From contig NZ_QCZF01000006.1 of assembly GCF_003075095.1 (NCBI RefSeq), positions 225,881 to 289,880 of the forward strand: 64,000 bases of DNA, given 5' to 3'. Positions 41,373 to 48,451 of this stretch are shown here, piece after piece. A model generated the notes under the pieces. It had not been told where the DNA came from. It did not search any database and saw nothing but the letters and a program-made list of their open reading frames with translations. Each line of letters starts with the position of its first letter. Within the stretch, counting starts at the first letter, position 1. The position numbers and the translations under genes were made by a program. This DNA is from Blastococcus litoris. GTDB taxonomy: Bacteria > Actinomycetota > Actinomycetes > Mycobacteriales > Geodermatophilaceae.

Positions 41373-42218
41373 TCAGCCGTTCAACGCGGGCGGGCCGTCC
41401 GGCGCGGAGGCCTTGCTGACCGGGGCGCCGTCCAGCCGCGCGTGGATGACCAGCCGCTGGGCGGCGGAGTACTTGGGGTGGCAGGTGGTGAGGGTCAGGT
41501 AGGCGCCCGAGGTGGCCGTCCCGCCGCCCGGGGTCGGCGCGATGACGCCGACGTCGGAGGGCCGGACGATCTGCTGCCCGGGGATGCCGCTCGGGTCGGT
41601 GCCGAAGTCGCCCGTCGCCGGGTCGCCGAGGACCCGGTAGACGTACCAGTTCAGCTCCGTCTCGACGACGATCGCGTCGCCGGGCCGCATGGTGTCGAGG
41701 TCGAGGAACGGGGATCCGCGGCCGACCCGGTGGCCGGCCACGGCGAAGTTGCCCTCCTGGCCCGGCATGGCGGTGTCCAGGTAGTGGCCCGGACCCTGCG
41801 CCAGCTGCACCTGGGCGGTGCCCTCGACGATCACGCGGTCGAAGTCCTCGCCCAGGCGAGGGATGTGCAGGACGGCGAACGGCTCGCCCAGCCCGACGTC
41901 GATCGTCTCGGGGGTGGGCGCCGGGGCCGGTGAAGGGGCGGGGGCACCCGCGGAGGGGGCGGGTGCGGGCGCCTCGACGGTTGGCGCGTCGGCCCACTGG
42001 TCCTGGATCTGCTGGCTGAGCTGGTCCTGCTCGCGAGCCGCCAGGATGTCGGTCACGTAGAGCTCGTAGACGACGAACAGCAGAGCGACGAGCCCGAAGG
42101 TGATGAGCGTCTGGCCCACGCCGCGGATGACGGTGCGGACCAGGTCACCGGGTCGGCGGGGTTCCGGCGCGGACGGGGTGTCGCTCGGCGGGTTCTCGAC
42201 GTCGACTGCGCTGCTCAC
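41373..42218 (-). CDS. srtE: Class E sortase
   Basis: This 281-residue transpeptidase anchors LAxTG proteins to the cell wall. One N-terminal membrane helix (about residues 33-55) is followed by a Pro/Ala-rich linker and the sortase barrel (about 115-270). The catalytic residues are visible: His in FAVAGHRVG, Cys in LTTCHPKYS, and Arg in AAQRLVIHA. In Streptomyces, class E sortases recognise LAxTG. Two proteins with LAYTG sorting signals are encoded just upstream, transcribed in the same direction, so enzyme and substrates form one module. The GTG start yields the family-typical length. A stem-loop separates this gene from the substrate genes, so it may have its own promoter. Confidence 0.94.
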   Translation of the reverse strand: MSSAVDVENPPSDTPSAPEPRRPGDLVRTVIRGVGQTLITFGLVALLFVVYELYVTDILAAREQDQLSQQIQDQWADAPTVEAPAPAPSAGAPAPSPAPAPTPETIDVGLGEPFAVLHIPRLGEDFDRVIVEGTAQVQLAQGPGHYLDTAMPGQEGNFAVAGHRVGRGSPFLDLDTMRPGDAIVVETELNWYVYRVLGDPATGDFGTDPSGIPGQQIVRPSDVGVIAPTPGGGTATSGAYLTLTTCHPKYSAAQRLVIHARLDGAPVSKASAPDGPPALNG

Positions 42219-42253
42219 CGCGGGTCCTGTCTGCCGGAGGTAGGGCGGTGGAC

Positions 42254-42287
42254 GCCGCCTGCCGGGGACTGCTTCCCGGCAGGCGGC
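42254..42287 (-). terminator. Stem-loop after LAYTG protein 1
   Basis: A 13-pair perfect stem (GCCGCCTGCCGGG with CCCGGCAGGCGGC) with an eight-base loop lies 64 bases after the end of LAYTG protein 1 and before the sortase start. It should end or attenuate transcription between substrate and sortase. Confidence 0.75.
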
Positions 42288-42341
42288 GCCACCTGGAACG
42301 AGGTGGAGCCCGGCCCGCCGCCCTGGGTCGTCCGGGCGGCG

Positions 42342-43419
42342 GGCCGGTGGATCAGACCGCCGCGGTGGTGCTGCGGCGGCGGCCGGCCAGCGTGAGAGCG
42401 CCACCGGCGCCGAGGGCGATCAGGCCCAGGGCGAGGGGAGCGGTGGTCTCAGCGCCGGTGTAGGCCAGCTCGCCCTTGGGCTGGGCGTAGGTGTTCATCG
42501 GAGCTGCCCGGTGAGCGACCGGAGCGGCCTTGTGCGGCATGGGCGCCACAGCCGGCTTGGCGTGCTCGGGGCAGTCGGCCTCGTAGCCCGGCTTGTGGTG
42601 GTCGGCGTGCGGGTGGCCGTAGTCCTTGTCGCCACCGCCGATCGTCTGGTTCGCGTAGTTGGAACCAGTGGTGCCGGACTGGTTGATCTCGAGGCCCTCG
42701 ATCTTGATGAGGTACTCGCACTTGGTGCTCTGCTCGGTGCTCAGGACCATGGTCCCGCCGCAGTAGAAGGCAGCGTTCGAGAAGTCGATCACCACGCTGT
42801 TGTTGACCGAGCCGGTGGTCTGGTCGGGGGCGTTGATGATCGTGGTGCTGCCGTCGAGCAGGTTGAGCTGACCGGTGAGGTTGCCGTTCCCGGCCTCGGC
42901 GTCGTCGCCGCCGCCACCGTTGCTGTTGAGCGCCCGGGGGCCGTTGTTGTTGCCGGGCTTGCCCGGGTGCCAACCCTCGTCGCCCTCGGCCTCGGCGACC
43001 TGCACCGTCTCGTTGCTGTTGGACTGGCTGACGTGCTGGTCGGGCAGGTCGGACACCGTCTGGTCGGCGTGGTTCGAGCCGGTGGTGCCGGACTGGTTGA
43101 TGCTGACGTCCTCGATCTTCACCACGGCCGGGGCCGAGGGAAGGACGACCTCGACGCTGTTGGTGACCGAGCCCGTGGACTGGTCGGGCTTGTTGACGAT
43201 CGTGGTCGAGGTGTCGGCCGCGTTGACCTGCAGGGTGCCGTTGCCGTTGCCGGCGGCGGCGTCGTCGTGACCGGACTCGGCACCGGCGGTCTGGCTGGTG
43301 CCGTTGCTGTTGTCCTGGGCGACTTCGCCGCCGTCAGCGCTGGCCACCGCCTGACCGAGGAAGAAGATCCCCCCGGCCATACCGGCGACGGCCAGGCCGT
43401 TGCGCACAGTTCGATTCAT
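42342..43419 (-). repeat. Tandem gene duplication, copy 1
   Basis: This block and 43562-44627 encode paralogous LAYTG proteins. The first 243 bases (42342-42584 compared with 43562-43804) are identical, as is the signal-peptide end; the middle differs by substitutions and a net 12-base indel. The identical stretch includes ten bases beyond the stop codon. Confidence 0.9.
42352..43419 (-). CDS. LAYTG-anchored repeat surface protein 1
   Basis: This 355-residue secreted protein belongs to no family I recognise. Residues 1-28 are a signal peptide (cleavage likely after ASA). Two related units follow: unit 1 at about 33-121 and unit 2 at about 130-260. Each carries an NSN-rich lead, a DDAxAGNxN segment, STTIxNxPDQxTGSV, a hydrophobic strand ending in KIE, and INQSGTTGSNxAxQT. 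Unit 2 has an extra loop with two cysteines (C220, C234). A His-rich linker (about 268-305) precedes the sorting signal LAYTG (318-322), a hydrophobic helix and RRR. The ATG is preceded by AAAGGA. The neighbouring class E sortase is the expected anchoring enzyme. N/Q-rich repeats recall curlin or chaplin-like assembly, but neither signature is present. Confidence 0.88.
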   Translation of the reverse strand: MNRTVRNGLAVAGMAGGIFFLGQAVASADGGEVAQDNSNGTSQTAGAESGHDDAAAGNGNGTLQVNAADTSTTIVNKPDQSTGSVTNSVEVVLPSAPAVVKIEDVSINQSGTTGSNHADQTVSDLPDQHVSQSNSNETVQVAEAEGDEGWHPGKPGNNNGPRALNSNGGGGDDAEAGNGNLTGQLNLLDGSTTIINAPDQTTGSVNNSVVIDFSNAAFYCGGTMVLSTEQSTKCEYLIKIEGLEINQSGTTGSNYANQTIGGGDKDYGHPHADHHKPGYEADCPEHAKPAVAPMPHKAAPVAHRAAPMNTYAQPKGELAYTGAETTAPLALGLIALGAGGALTLAGRRRSTTAAV

Positions 43420-43530
43420 CGTGCGTGTCCTTTGCGAGTGTGCGCGCCACGATTGGGTAGGAAGTGACGCGCTGATCAGTGGGTGATGAGCGAGCGGTGC
43501 GGTCGGCACCGCGGTGCGTGCTGGAGGAGC

Positions 43531-43565
43531 GGGCCGGCCGCCCGGTTGCAGCCGGGCGGCCGGCC
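43531..43565 (-). terminator. Stem-loop after LAYTG protein 2
   Basis: GGCCGCCCGG (43535-43544) pairs with CCGGGCGGCC (43551-43560) around TTGCAG; after a one-base bulge, GGCC on each side extends the stem. It lies just downstream of LAYTG protein 2, in the position equivalent to the stem-loop after protein 1. Confidence 0.7.
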
Positions 43566-44627
43566 GGTGGATCAGACCGCCGCGGTGGTGCTGCGGCGGC
43601 GGCCGGCCAGCGTGAGAGCGCCACCGGCGCCGAGGGCGATCAGGCCCAGGGCGAGGGGAGCGGTGGTCTCAGCGCCGGTGTAGGCCAGCTCGCCCTTGGG
43701 CTGGGCGTAGGTGTTCATCGGAGCTGCCCGGTGAGCGACCGGAGCGGCCTTGTGCGGCATGGGCGCCACAGCCGGCTTGGCGTGCTCGGGGCAGTCGGCC
43801 TCGTGGCCCGGCTTGTGGTGGTCGGCGTGCGGGTGGCCGTAGTTGTTGTCGCCACCGCCGATCGTCTGGTTCGCGTAGTTGGAACCAGTGGTGCCGGACT
43901 GGTTGATCTCGAGGCCCTCGATCTTGATGAGGTACTCGCACTTGTTGCTCTGCTCGGAGGTCAGCGAGTAGAGCTCGTTGCCGCAGTAGAAGGCGGCGTT
44001 CGAGAAGTCGATCACCACGCTGTTGTTGACCGAGCCGGTGGTCTGGTCGGGGGCGTTGATGATCGTGGTGCTGCCGTCGAGCAGGTTGAGCTGACCGGTG
44101 AGGTTGATGTTGCCGGCCTCGGCGTCGTCACCGCCGCCACCGCCGCTGAACTTGTTCGGGCCGTTGTTGCCCGGGTGCCAGCCCTCGTCGCCCTCGGCCT
44201 CGGCGACCTGCTTGGTCTCGTTGCTGTTGGACTGGCTGACGTTCTGGTCGGGCAGGTCGGACACCGTCTGGTTGGCGTGGTTCGAGCCGGTGGTGCCGGA
44301 CTGGTTGATGCTGACGTCCTCGATCTTCACCACGGCCGGGGCCGAGGGGAGGATGACCTCGACGCTGTTGTCGACGTAGCCCGTGGACTGGTCGGGCTTG
44401 TTGACGATCGTGGTCGAGGTGTCGGCGACGTTCCCCTGCAGGGTGCCGTTGACGTTGCCGGCGGCGGCGTCGTCGTGACCGGACTCGGCACCGGCGGTCT
44501 GGCTGGTGCCGTTGCTGTTGTCCTGGGCGACTTCGCCGCCGTCAGCGCTGGCCACCGCCTGACCGAGGAAGAAGATCCCCCCGGCCATACCGGCGACGGC
44601 CAGGCCGTTGCGCACAGTTCGATTCAT
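43562..44627 (-). repeat. Tandem gene duplication, copy 2
   Basis: Second copy of the duplicated gene block described at 42342-43419. The offset between copies is 1220 bases at the 3' end of the genes and 1208 at the start codons. Confidence 0.9.
43572..44627 (-). CDS. LAYTG-anchored repeat surface protein 2
   Basis: The 351-residue protein is a close paralogue of the next gene on the left, with the same signal peptide, two internal units, His-rich linker and LAYTG sorting signal. The differences concentrate in the unit 1 to unit 2 linker (a shortened stretch, NNGPNKFSGGGGG) and the cysteine loop of unit 2 (CGNELYSLTSEQSNKCEY). The C-terminal 77 residues before the first nucleotide change are encoded by identical DNA. 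Same strand and 152 bases of spacing suggest separate or read-through transcripts. It is the presumed second substrate of the class E sortase. Confidence 0.88.
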   Translation of the reverse strand: MNRTVRNGLAVAGMAGGIFFLGQAVASADGGEVAQDNSNGTSQTAGAESGHDDAAAGNVNGTLQGNVADTSTTIVNKPDQSTGYVDNSVEVILPSAPAVVKIEDVSINQSGTTGSNHANQTVSDLPDQNVSQSNSNETKQVAEAEGDEGWHPGNNGPNKFSGGGGGDDAEAGNINLTGQLNLLDGSTTIINAPDQTTGSVNNSVVIDFSNAAFYCGNELYSLTSEQSNKCEYLIKIEGLEINQSGTTGSNYANQTIGGGDNNYGHPHADHHKPGHEADCPEHAKPAVAPMPHKAAPVAHRAAPMNTYAQPKGELAYTGAETTAPLALGLIALGAGGALTLAGRRRSTTAAV

Positions 44628-44798
44628 CTGAGTTCGTCCTTGTCGGATCGTGATCTGTGGGTGGGATGCGCGCACCAGGGCCATGGATGGGGCGCGCGGA
44701 TGTGCGGAACTGCTGGTGGATCGGGGCGGCTGCACGTGGTCGGTGATGTGCCCCCCGTGGCACACCTGAGGACAGGCGCAGGCGCTCGAGCGGCCGCG

Positions 44799-45893
44799 TC
44801 AGTCCGGGCGCGTGCCGGGGTCGGTCGCCGTGGTGGTGGGCGACCCCGTGGCCGGCGCGGTGAGGCCGGCGTCCTGCGATGCCAGGGAGAGGGAGAAGAA
44901 CGAGCCGAGGACGGCCGTCGCGGAGCCGGGAGCACCCGTCTGCGTGCCGCTGCCGGCCCCCTGCGTCCCGCAGCCGGCGCCACCGATCGCGGTGGCGGGG
45001 CCGGGGGTGACGGGGAGCACGGGGGCGGCCGGCTCGTCGGCGGGGGCCCCGCCGAGCAGGGTGACGACCTGCTCGGCCACGGGGCCGGCCGACGGCGCGG
45101 GCGAGGTGGGTGCCGTCGCCGGGGCGTCGGAACGGGCGGTGGCGGTGTCGTCGGAGGCGGACGTCGCGGTGGCTGCCGCGGTCGCGACGGGGGCGGTCCC
45201 CGAGGAGACGATCGCGGGGCTCGAGCAGACGGTGGGAGCCACGACCACCGGCGCCGCGGCCGGCGGGGCCGGTGCGACCGTCGTGGTCGTGGTGGTGCAC
45301 ACCGGCTTGGCGTCCTCGTCGCGCTCCGCGGAGGACGTCGTCGTGCACGTCGCCTGGGTGGAGCCCTCGGTGACGGTGGTCGTCCGGGTGACGGTCCCGT
45401 CGTCGGACGTCGTCCTCACCGTCGTCGTGCTCGTGCTCGTGCTCGTGGTGGAGCTGGTGCTCGTGCTCGAGCCGGCGCTGGTCGAGGAGGTGGCCTTCGC
45501 CTCAGCGCTGTCCGCGGTCGTCCCGGCACCGGTCGCGGTGGTGGCCGGAGCAGGGGTCGGGGTCGGCGACGGTGCGGTGGTGGACGTCTGCGACGTGTTC
45601 GTCTGCGAGGTGGACGACGTCGCGGTGACCGTGCTCGACGAGTTGGCGGAGTTGGAGCCGGACGTCGACGTCTGCGTGACGGTGACCCCCGAGGGCGCCT
45701 CCGAGCTCTGCTCCGGGGCGGAGTCGGCCGCCGCCGGTGCCGGCTCCTCGGCGTGTGCCGCGGTGTCGGTCGCGACGGCGATGCAGGCGTACGCGCCGGC
45801 CCCCAGGAAGCAGGCTGCCGCTGTGCGGCGGAGCCACGACCATCGCGCAGGCGACGGCGCACGGCCGTTCCTGATCGCAGTGGTCCCCGTCAT
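44799..45893 (-). CDS. Secreted Ser/Thr-rich low-complexity protein
   Basis: This 364-residue protein has a signal peptide (about residues 1-47, hydrophobic core CFLGAGAYACIAVAT, cleavage near AHA) and then a long Ser/Thr/Ala/Pro-rich region with stretches of alternating Ser-Thr. Two cysteine-containing segments (QATCTTTSS and KPVCTTTTT) could form a disulfide loop. There is no sorting signal. An early segment reads VTQTSTSGSNSANSSS, loosely like the INQSGTTGSN element of the neighbouring anchored proteins. Such composition fits an O-glycosylated or stalk-like secreted protein. It is the first gene of the minus-strand surface cluster, but a 171-base gap separates it from the next. The opposite-strand reading lacks a signal peptide and was rejected. 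Confidence 0.75.
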   Translation of the reverse strand: MTGTTAIRNGRAPSPARWSWLRRTAAACFLGAGAYACIAVATDTAAHAEEPAPAAADSAPEQSSEAPSGVTVTQTSTSGSNSANSSSTVTATSSTSQTNTSQTSTTAPSPTPTPAPATTATGAGTTADSAEAKATSSTSAGSSTSTSSTTSTSTSTTTVRTTSDDGTVTRTTTVTEGSTQATCTTTSSAERDEDAKPVCTTTTTTVAPAPPAAAPVVVAPTVCSSPAIVSSGTAPVATAAATATSASDDTATARSDAPATAPTSPAPSAGPVAEQVVTLLGGAPADEPAAPVLPVTPGPATAIGGAGCGTQGAGSGTQTGAPGSATAVLGSFFSLSLASQDAGLTAPATGSPTTTATDPGTRPD

Positions 45894-46027
45894 GGCGCGG
45901 ACGTTATGAACGAGTCCGTCTCGTGACCACCAGGTCGTGCACGATCCGGATTCGTGCGGCGTGTCACAGACGATCGCCCGACCGAGGGATTGCGGAGAGT
46001 GATCGAAACAAGGCCGTTACCGAATCT

Positions 46028-46044
46028 GGTATCACTCTGATACC
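46028..46044. promoter_or_regulatory. Perfect palindrome upstream of the toxin-antitoxin operon
   Basis: GGTATCA (46028-46034) and TGATACC (46038-46044) flank three bases, 44 bases before the antitoxin ATG. This is the size and position of an autoregulatory RHH operator. Confidence 0.65.
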
Positions 46045-46087
46045 TGGCCGCTGACAGGCTGGGAACCGCCGACGGGGTGGAGACGGC

Positions 46088-46300
46088 ATGGCGATGACGC
46101 TCCGGTTGAGCGCGGCGCAGAGCGACGCCCTGCGCCGTCGTGCGCTGACCGAGGGGGCCTCGATGCAGGACGTGGCCCGGCGTGCGGTGGAGGCGTACCT
46201 GCGGGCCCACGAGCCGGAGATCCCGATCGGCGTGGTCATCGACGAGGAGCTGTCCCGGTTCTCCGGGGCCGTCGAGCAGCTGGCCCGATGGCAGGACTGA
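46088..46300 (+). CDS. Ribbon-helix-helix antitoxin-like protein
   Basis: The 70-residue protein begins with a short beta strand (MTLRLSAAQ) followed by two helices (SDALRRRALTEGASMQDVARRAVEAYLRA), the layout of CopG/Arc-type ribbon-helix-helix DNA-binding domains. Residues about 45-70 form an acidic tail suited to wrap a toxin. The stop lies 13 bases inside the next gene, a Doc-like protein, so both are made together. A palindrome upstream supports autoregulation. The ATG is the first of two close ATG codons. Confidence 0.8.
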   Translation: MAMTLRLSAAQSDALRRRALTEGASMQDVARRAVEAYLRAHEPEIPIGVVIDEELSRFSGAVEQLARWQD

Positions 46301-46656
46301 GCGTCGAGGACCTCCTCGAGGTCGCGCGGCGCAGCGTCGGACCCGACATGCGGGTGCGCGACCTGGGCCTGCTCAGCGCCGCCCTCGCCCGCGTGGAGGC
46401 CCGGGCGCTCGGTCGCGACGTCTACCCGAGCGTCGAGGAGCAGGCGGCCGCGCTGCTCCACTCCCTCGCCACGACCGCACCGCTCGTGCGCGGCAACCGG
46501 CCCTTCGCCTGGGCGGCCACGGCGGTGTACCTGGCGCGGCGCGGGCGACCCTGCACGCTCACCGACGCCCAGGCGGTCGGGCTGGTGACCGACGTCCTGA
46601 CCGGCCGCGTCGAGGCGGTGGAGTCCATCGCCGAGCGGCTCCGGGGGACCGCCTGA
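46288..46656 (+). CDS. Doc/Fic-like toxin with degenerate active site
   Basis: The 122-residue protein has the layout of Doc toxins: VRDLGLLSAALAR, a D-x-YPSVEEQAAALLHSLA helix and the AWAATAVYLARRG helix. In Doc the Fic motif is HPFxDGNKR; here the segment reads TAPLVRGNRP, so the catalytic His, the Asp and the Lys-Arg pair are replaced by Ala, Arg and Arg-Pro. Phosphotransfer or AMP transfer by the standard mechanism is therefore unlikely. The protein may be an inactive relic or a binding-only partner that tunes the antitoxin. It overlaps the antitoxin gene by 13 bases. Third-position base use is normal, which argues against a fresh pseudogene. Confidence 0.75.
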   Translation: MAGLSVEDLLEVARRSVGPDMRVRDLGLLSAALARVEARALGRDVYPSVEEQAAALLHSLATTAPLVRGNRPFAWAATAVYLARRGRPCTLTDAQAVGLVTDVLTGRVEAVESIAERLRGTA

Positions 46657-46711
46657 CCCGTCCTGGCCGGGCACTGCCCGGGCGTGCTCGCCGCCACGTA
46701 CGGTGCGGCTC

Positions 46712-48331
46712 ATGAGCGCGACGCACGAGGTCACCAACCAGGTCCCGCCCCTGGTCGGTCACGACCCGATCGCCGGTGACGCGGTACTCGCCGAGGCCTG
46801 CATGCGGCACGCGGACGCCGCGACGCTCGACTCGCTGGCAGCGCTGGGCCGGCTCGCCGGCAGCGAGCAGGCCCAGGAGTGGGGGCGGCTGGCCAACGAG
46901 AACCCCCCGCGGCTGCGGACCCACGACCGGTACGGCCACCGCGTCGACGAGGTGGAGTTCCACCCCTCCTGGCACGAGCTCATGCGCACCGCCGTGGAGA
47001 ACGGGCTGGCCGGGGCGCCGTGGGTGGACGCGTCGCCGCACGCCCACGTCCGCCGCGCCGTCGGGTACTTCGGGTGGACGCAGAACGAGATGGGCCACGG
47101 CTGCCCGGTGACCATGACCTACGCCGTCGTCCCCGCACTGCGGCGCACGCCCGAGCTGGCCGCGCGGTACGAGCCCGGTCTCACCGCGCGCGCCTACCAG
47201 TTCGGCCTGGCCGAGCCGACGGGCAAGCGCGGCCTCGTCGCCGGCATGGGCATGACCGAGAAGCAGGGCGGTTCGGACGTCCGCGCGAACACCACGCGCG
47301 CGGTCGGCCAGCCCGACGGGTCCTACCGGCTGACCGGCCACAAGTGGTTCACCTCGGCGCCGATGAGCGACCTGTTCCTCGTGCTCGCCCAGCTCGACGA
47401 GGGGGTCTCCTGCTTCGTCGTCCCGCGCGTGCTCCCCGACGGCAGCCGCAACGTGTTCCACGTGCAACGTCTCAAGGACAAGCTCGGCGACCGGTCCAAC
47501 GCCTCGAGCGAGGTGGAGTTCGAGGGGACGGCGGCCTGGCTGGTCGGCGAGCCGGGCCGGGGGGTCCCCGCGATCATCGAGATGGTCAACATGACCCGCC
47601 TGGACTGCGTCCTCGGGTCGGCCGCGACGGTGCGGGCCGCGCTCACCCAGGCGGTGCACCACGCCCGGCACCGCCGGGCCTTCGGCGCGCTCCTGGCCGA
47701 CCAGCCGCTCATGCAGAACGTGCTGGCCGACCTTGCGGTCGAGAGCGAGGCGGCCACGGCGCTGGCCGTCCGGCTGGCGGCCGCCGTGGACGCGGGTGAG
47801 CAGGCCTTCCTCCGGCTGGCCGGCGCCGCTGCGAAGTTCTGGGTCTGCAAGCGCACGCCGGGCGTGGTCGCCGAGGCGATGGAGGTGCTCGGCGGCAACG
47901 GCTACGTGGAGGACTCCGGCCTGCCCCGGCTCTACCGGCAGTCGCCGCTGAACTCCATCTGGGAGGGGTCGGGCAACGTGATCGCCCTGGACGTGCTGCG
48001 CGCGATGGGGCGCTCGTCCGACACGCTCGCCGCGGTCAGCGCCGAGATCGAGCTGGCCCGCGGGGCCGACAGCCGGTTCGACGACGCGGTGAAGCGCTTG
48101 CACGCCGAGCTCGGCGACCCCGACCAGCTGCCCTTCCGGGCGCGCCGGATCGCCGGTCTCCTGGCGCTGTGCCTCCAGGGCTCGTTGCTCCTGCGCTTTG
48201 CGCCGGCGGCCGTCGCGGACGCCTTCTGCGCCTCTCGCCTGGGCCTTTCCGGAGGAGGGGCGCTGGGCATGCTCCCGGCGTCGGCGGCCGTCGGCGCGAT
48301 CGTCGAGAGAGCCGCGATCGCCCCTGTCTGA
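46712..48331 (+). CDS. AidB-like acyl-CoA dehydrogenase
   Basis: The 539-residue flavoprotein is longer than classical acyl-CoA dehydrogenases and matches the AidB group, involved in alkylation resistance in E. coli. Visible features are GMTEKQGGSDVRANTT and GHKWFTSAPMSD at the FAD site, KDKLGDRSNASSEVEF, and the C-terminal NSIWEGSGNV, where the usual catalytic Glu region is present. A C-terminal extension of about 110 residues beyond the dehydrogenase core is typical of AidB. The ATG giving MSATHEV was chosen; a GTG nine bases upstream is possible. It appears to be a single gene. Confidence 0.92.
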   Translation: MSATHEVTNQVPPLVGHDPIAGDAVLAEACMRHADAATLDSLAALGRLAGSEQAQEWGRLANENPPRLRTHDRYGHRVDEVEFHPSWHELMRTAVENGLAGAPWVDASPHAHVRRAVGYFGWTQNEMGHGCPVTMTYAVVPALRRTPELAARYEPGLTARAYQFGLAEPTGKRGLVAGMGMTEKQGGSDVRANTTRAVGQPDGSYRLTGHKWFTSAPMSDLFLVLAQLDEGVSCFVVPRVLPDGSRNVFHVQRLKDKLGDRSNASSEVEFEGTAAWLVGEPGRGVPAIIEMVNMTRLDCVLGSAATVRAALTQAVHHARHRRAFGALLADQPLMQNVLADLAVESEAATALAVRLAAAVDAGEQAFLRLAGAAAKFWVCKRTPGVVAEAMEVLGGNGYVEDSGLPRLYRQSPLNSIWEGSGNVIALDVLRAMGRSSDTLAAVSAEIELARGADSRFDDAVKRLHAELGDPDQLPFRARRIAGLLALCLQGSLLLRFAPAAVADAFCASRLGLSGGGALGMLPASAAVGAIVERAAIAPV

Positions 48332-48451
48332 TCGCCGCTCGGAATGACTACTCTCGTTGTCATTCACCCGGCCCGGCGACGTCGTCGGACGGTGCCGTGC
48401 CGTGATCTCCGCCCTGGGCGGATCGACTTCTGGGGACAGAGCGGGGGGAAC

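Noticed and set aside
42342-44627. The 243-base identical blocks as a mobile element
   Set aside because: They are coding ends of two paralogous genes with their stop codons; there are no terminal inverted repeats, target duplications or transposase.
42352-44627. Annotation of the LAYTG proteins as long chaplins
   Set aside because: The chaplin domain with its paired cysteines and GNxxQ/VPVN pattern is absent; only the sorting signal type is shared.
44812-45909. Plus-strand reading of 365 codons opposite the Ser/Thr-rich secreted protein
   Set aside because: It lacks a signal peptide, domain or good start context; the minus-strand reading has a proper signal peptide and lies in a same-strand cluster.
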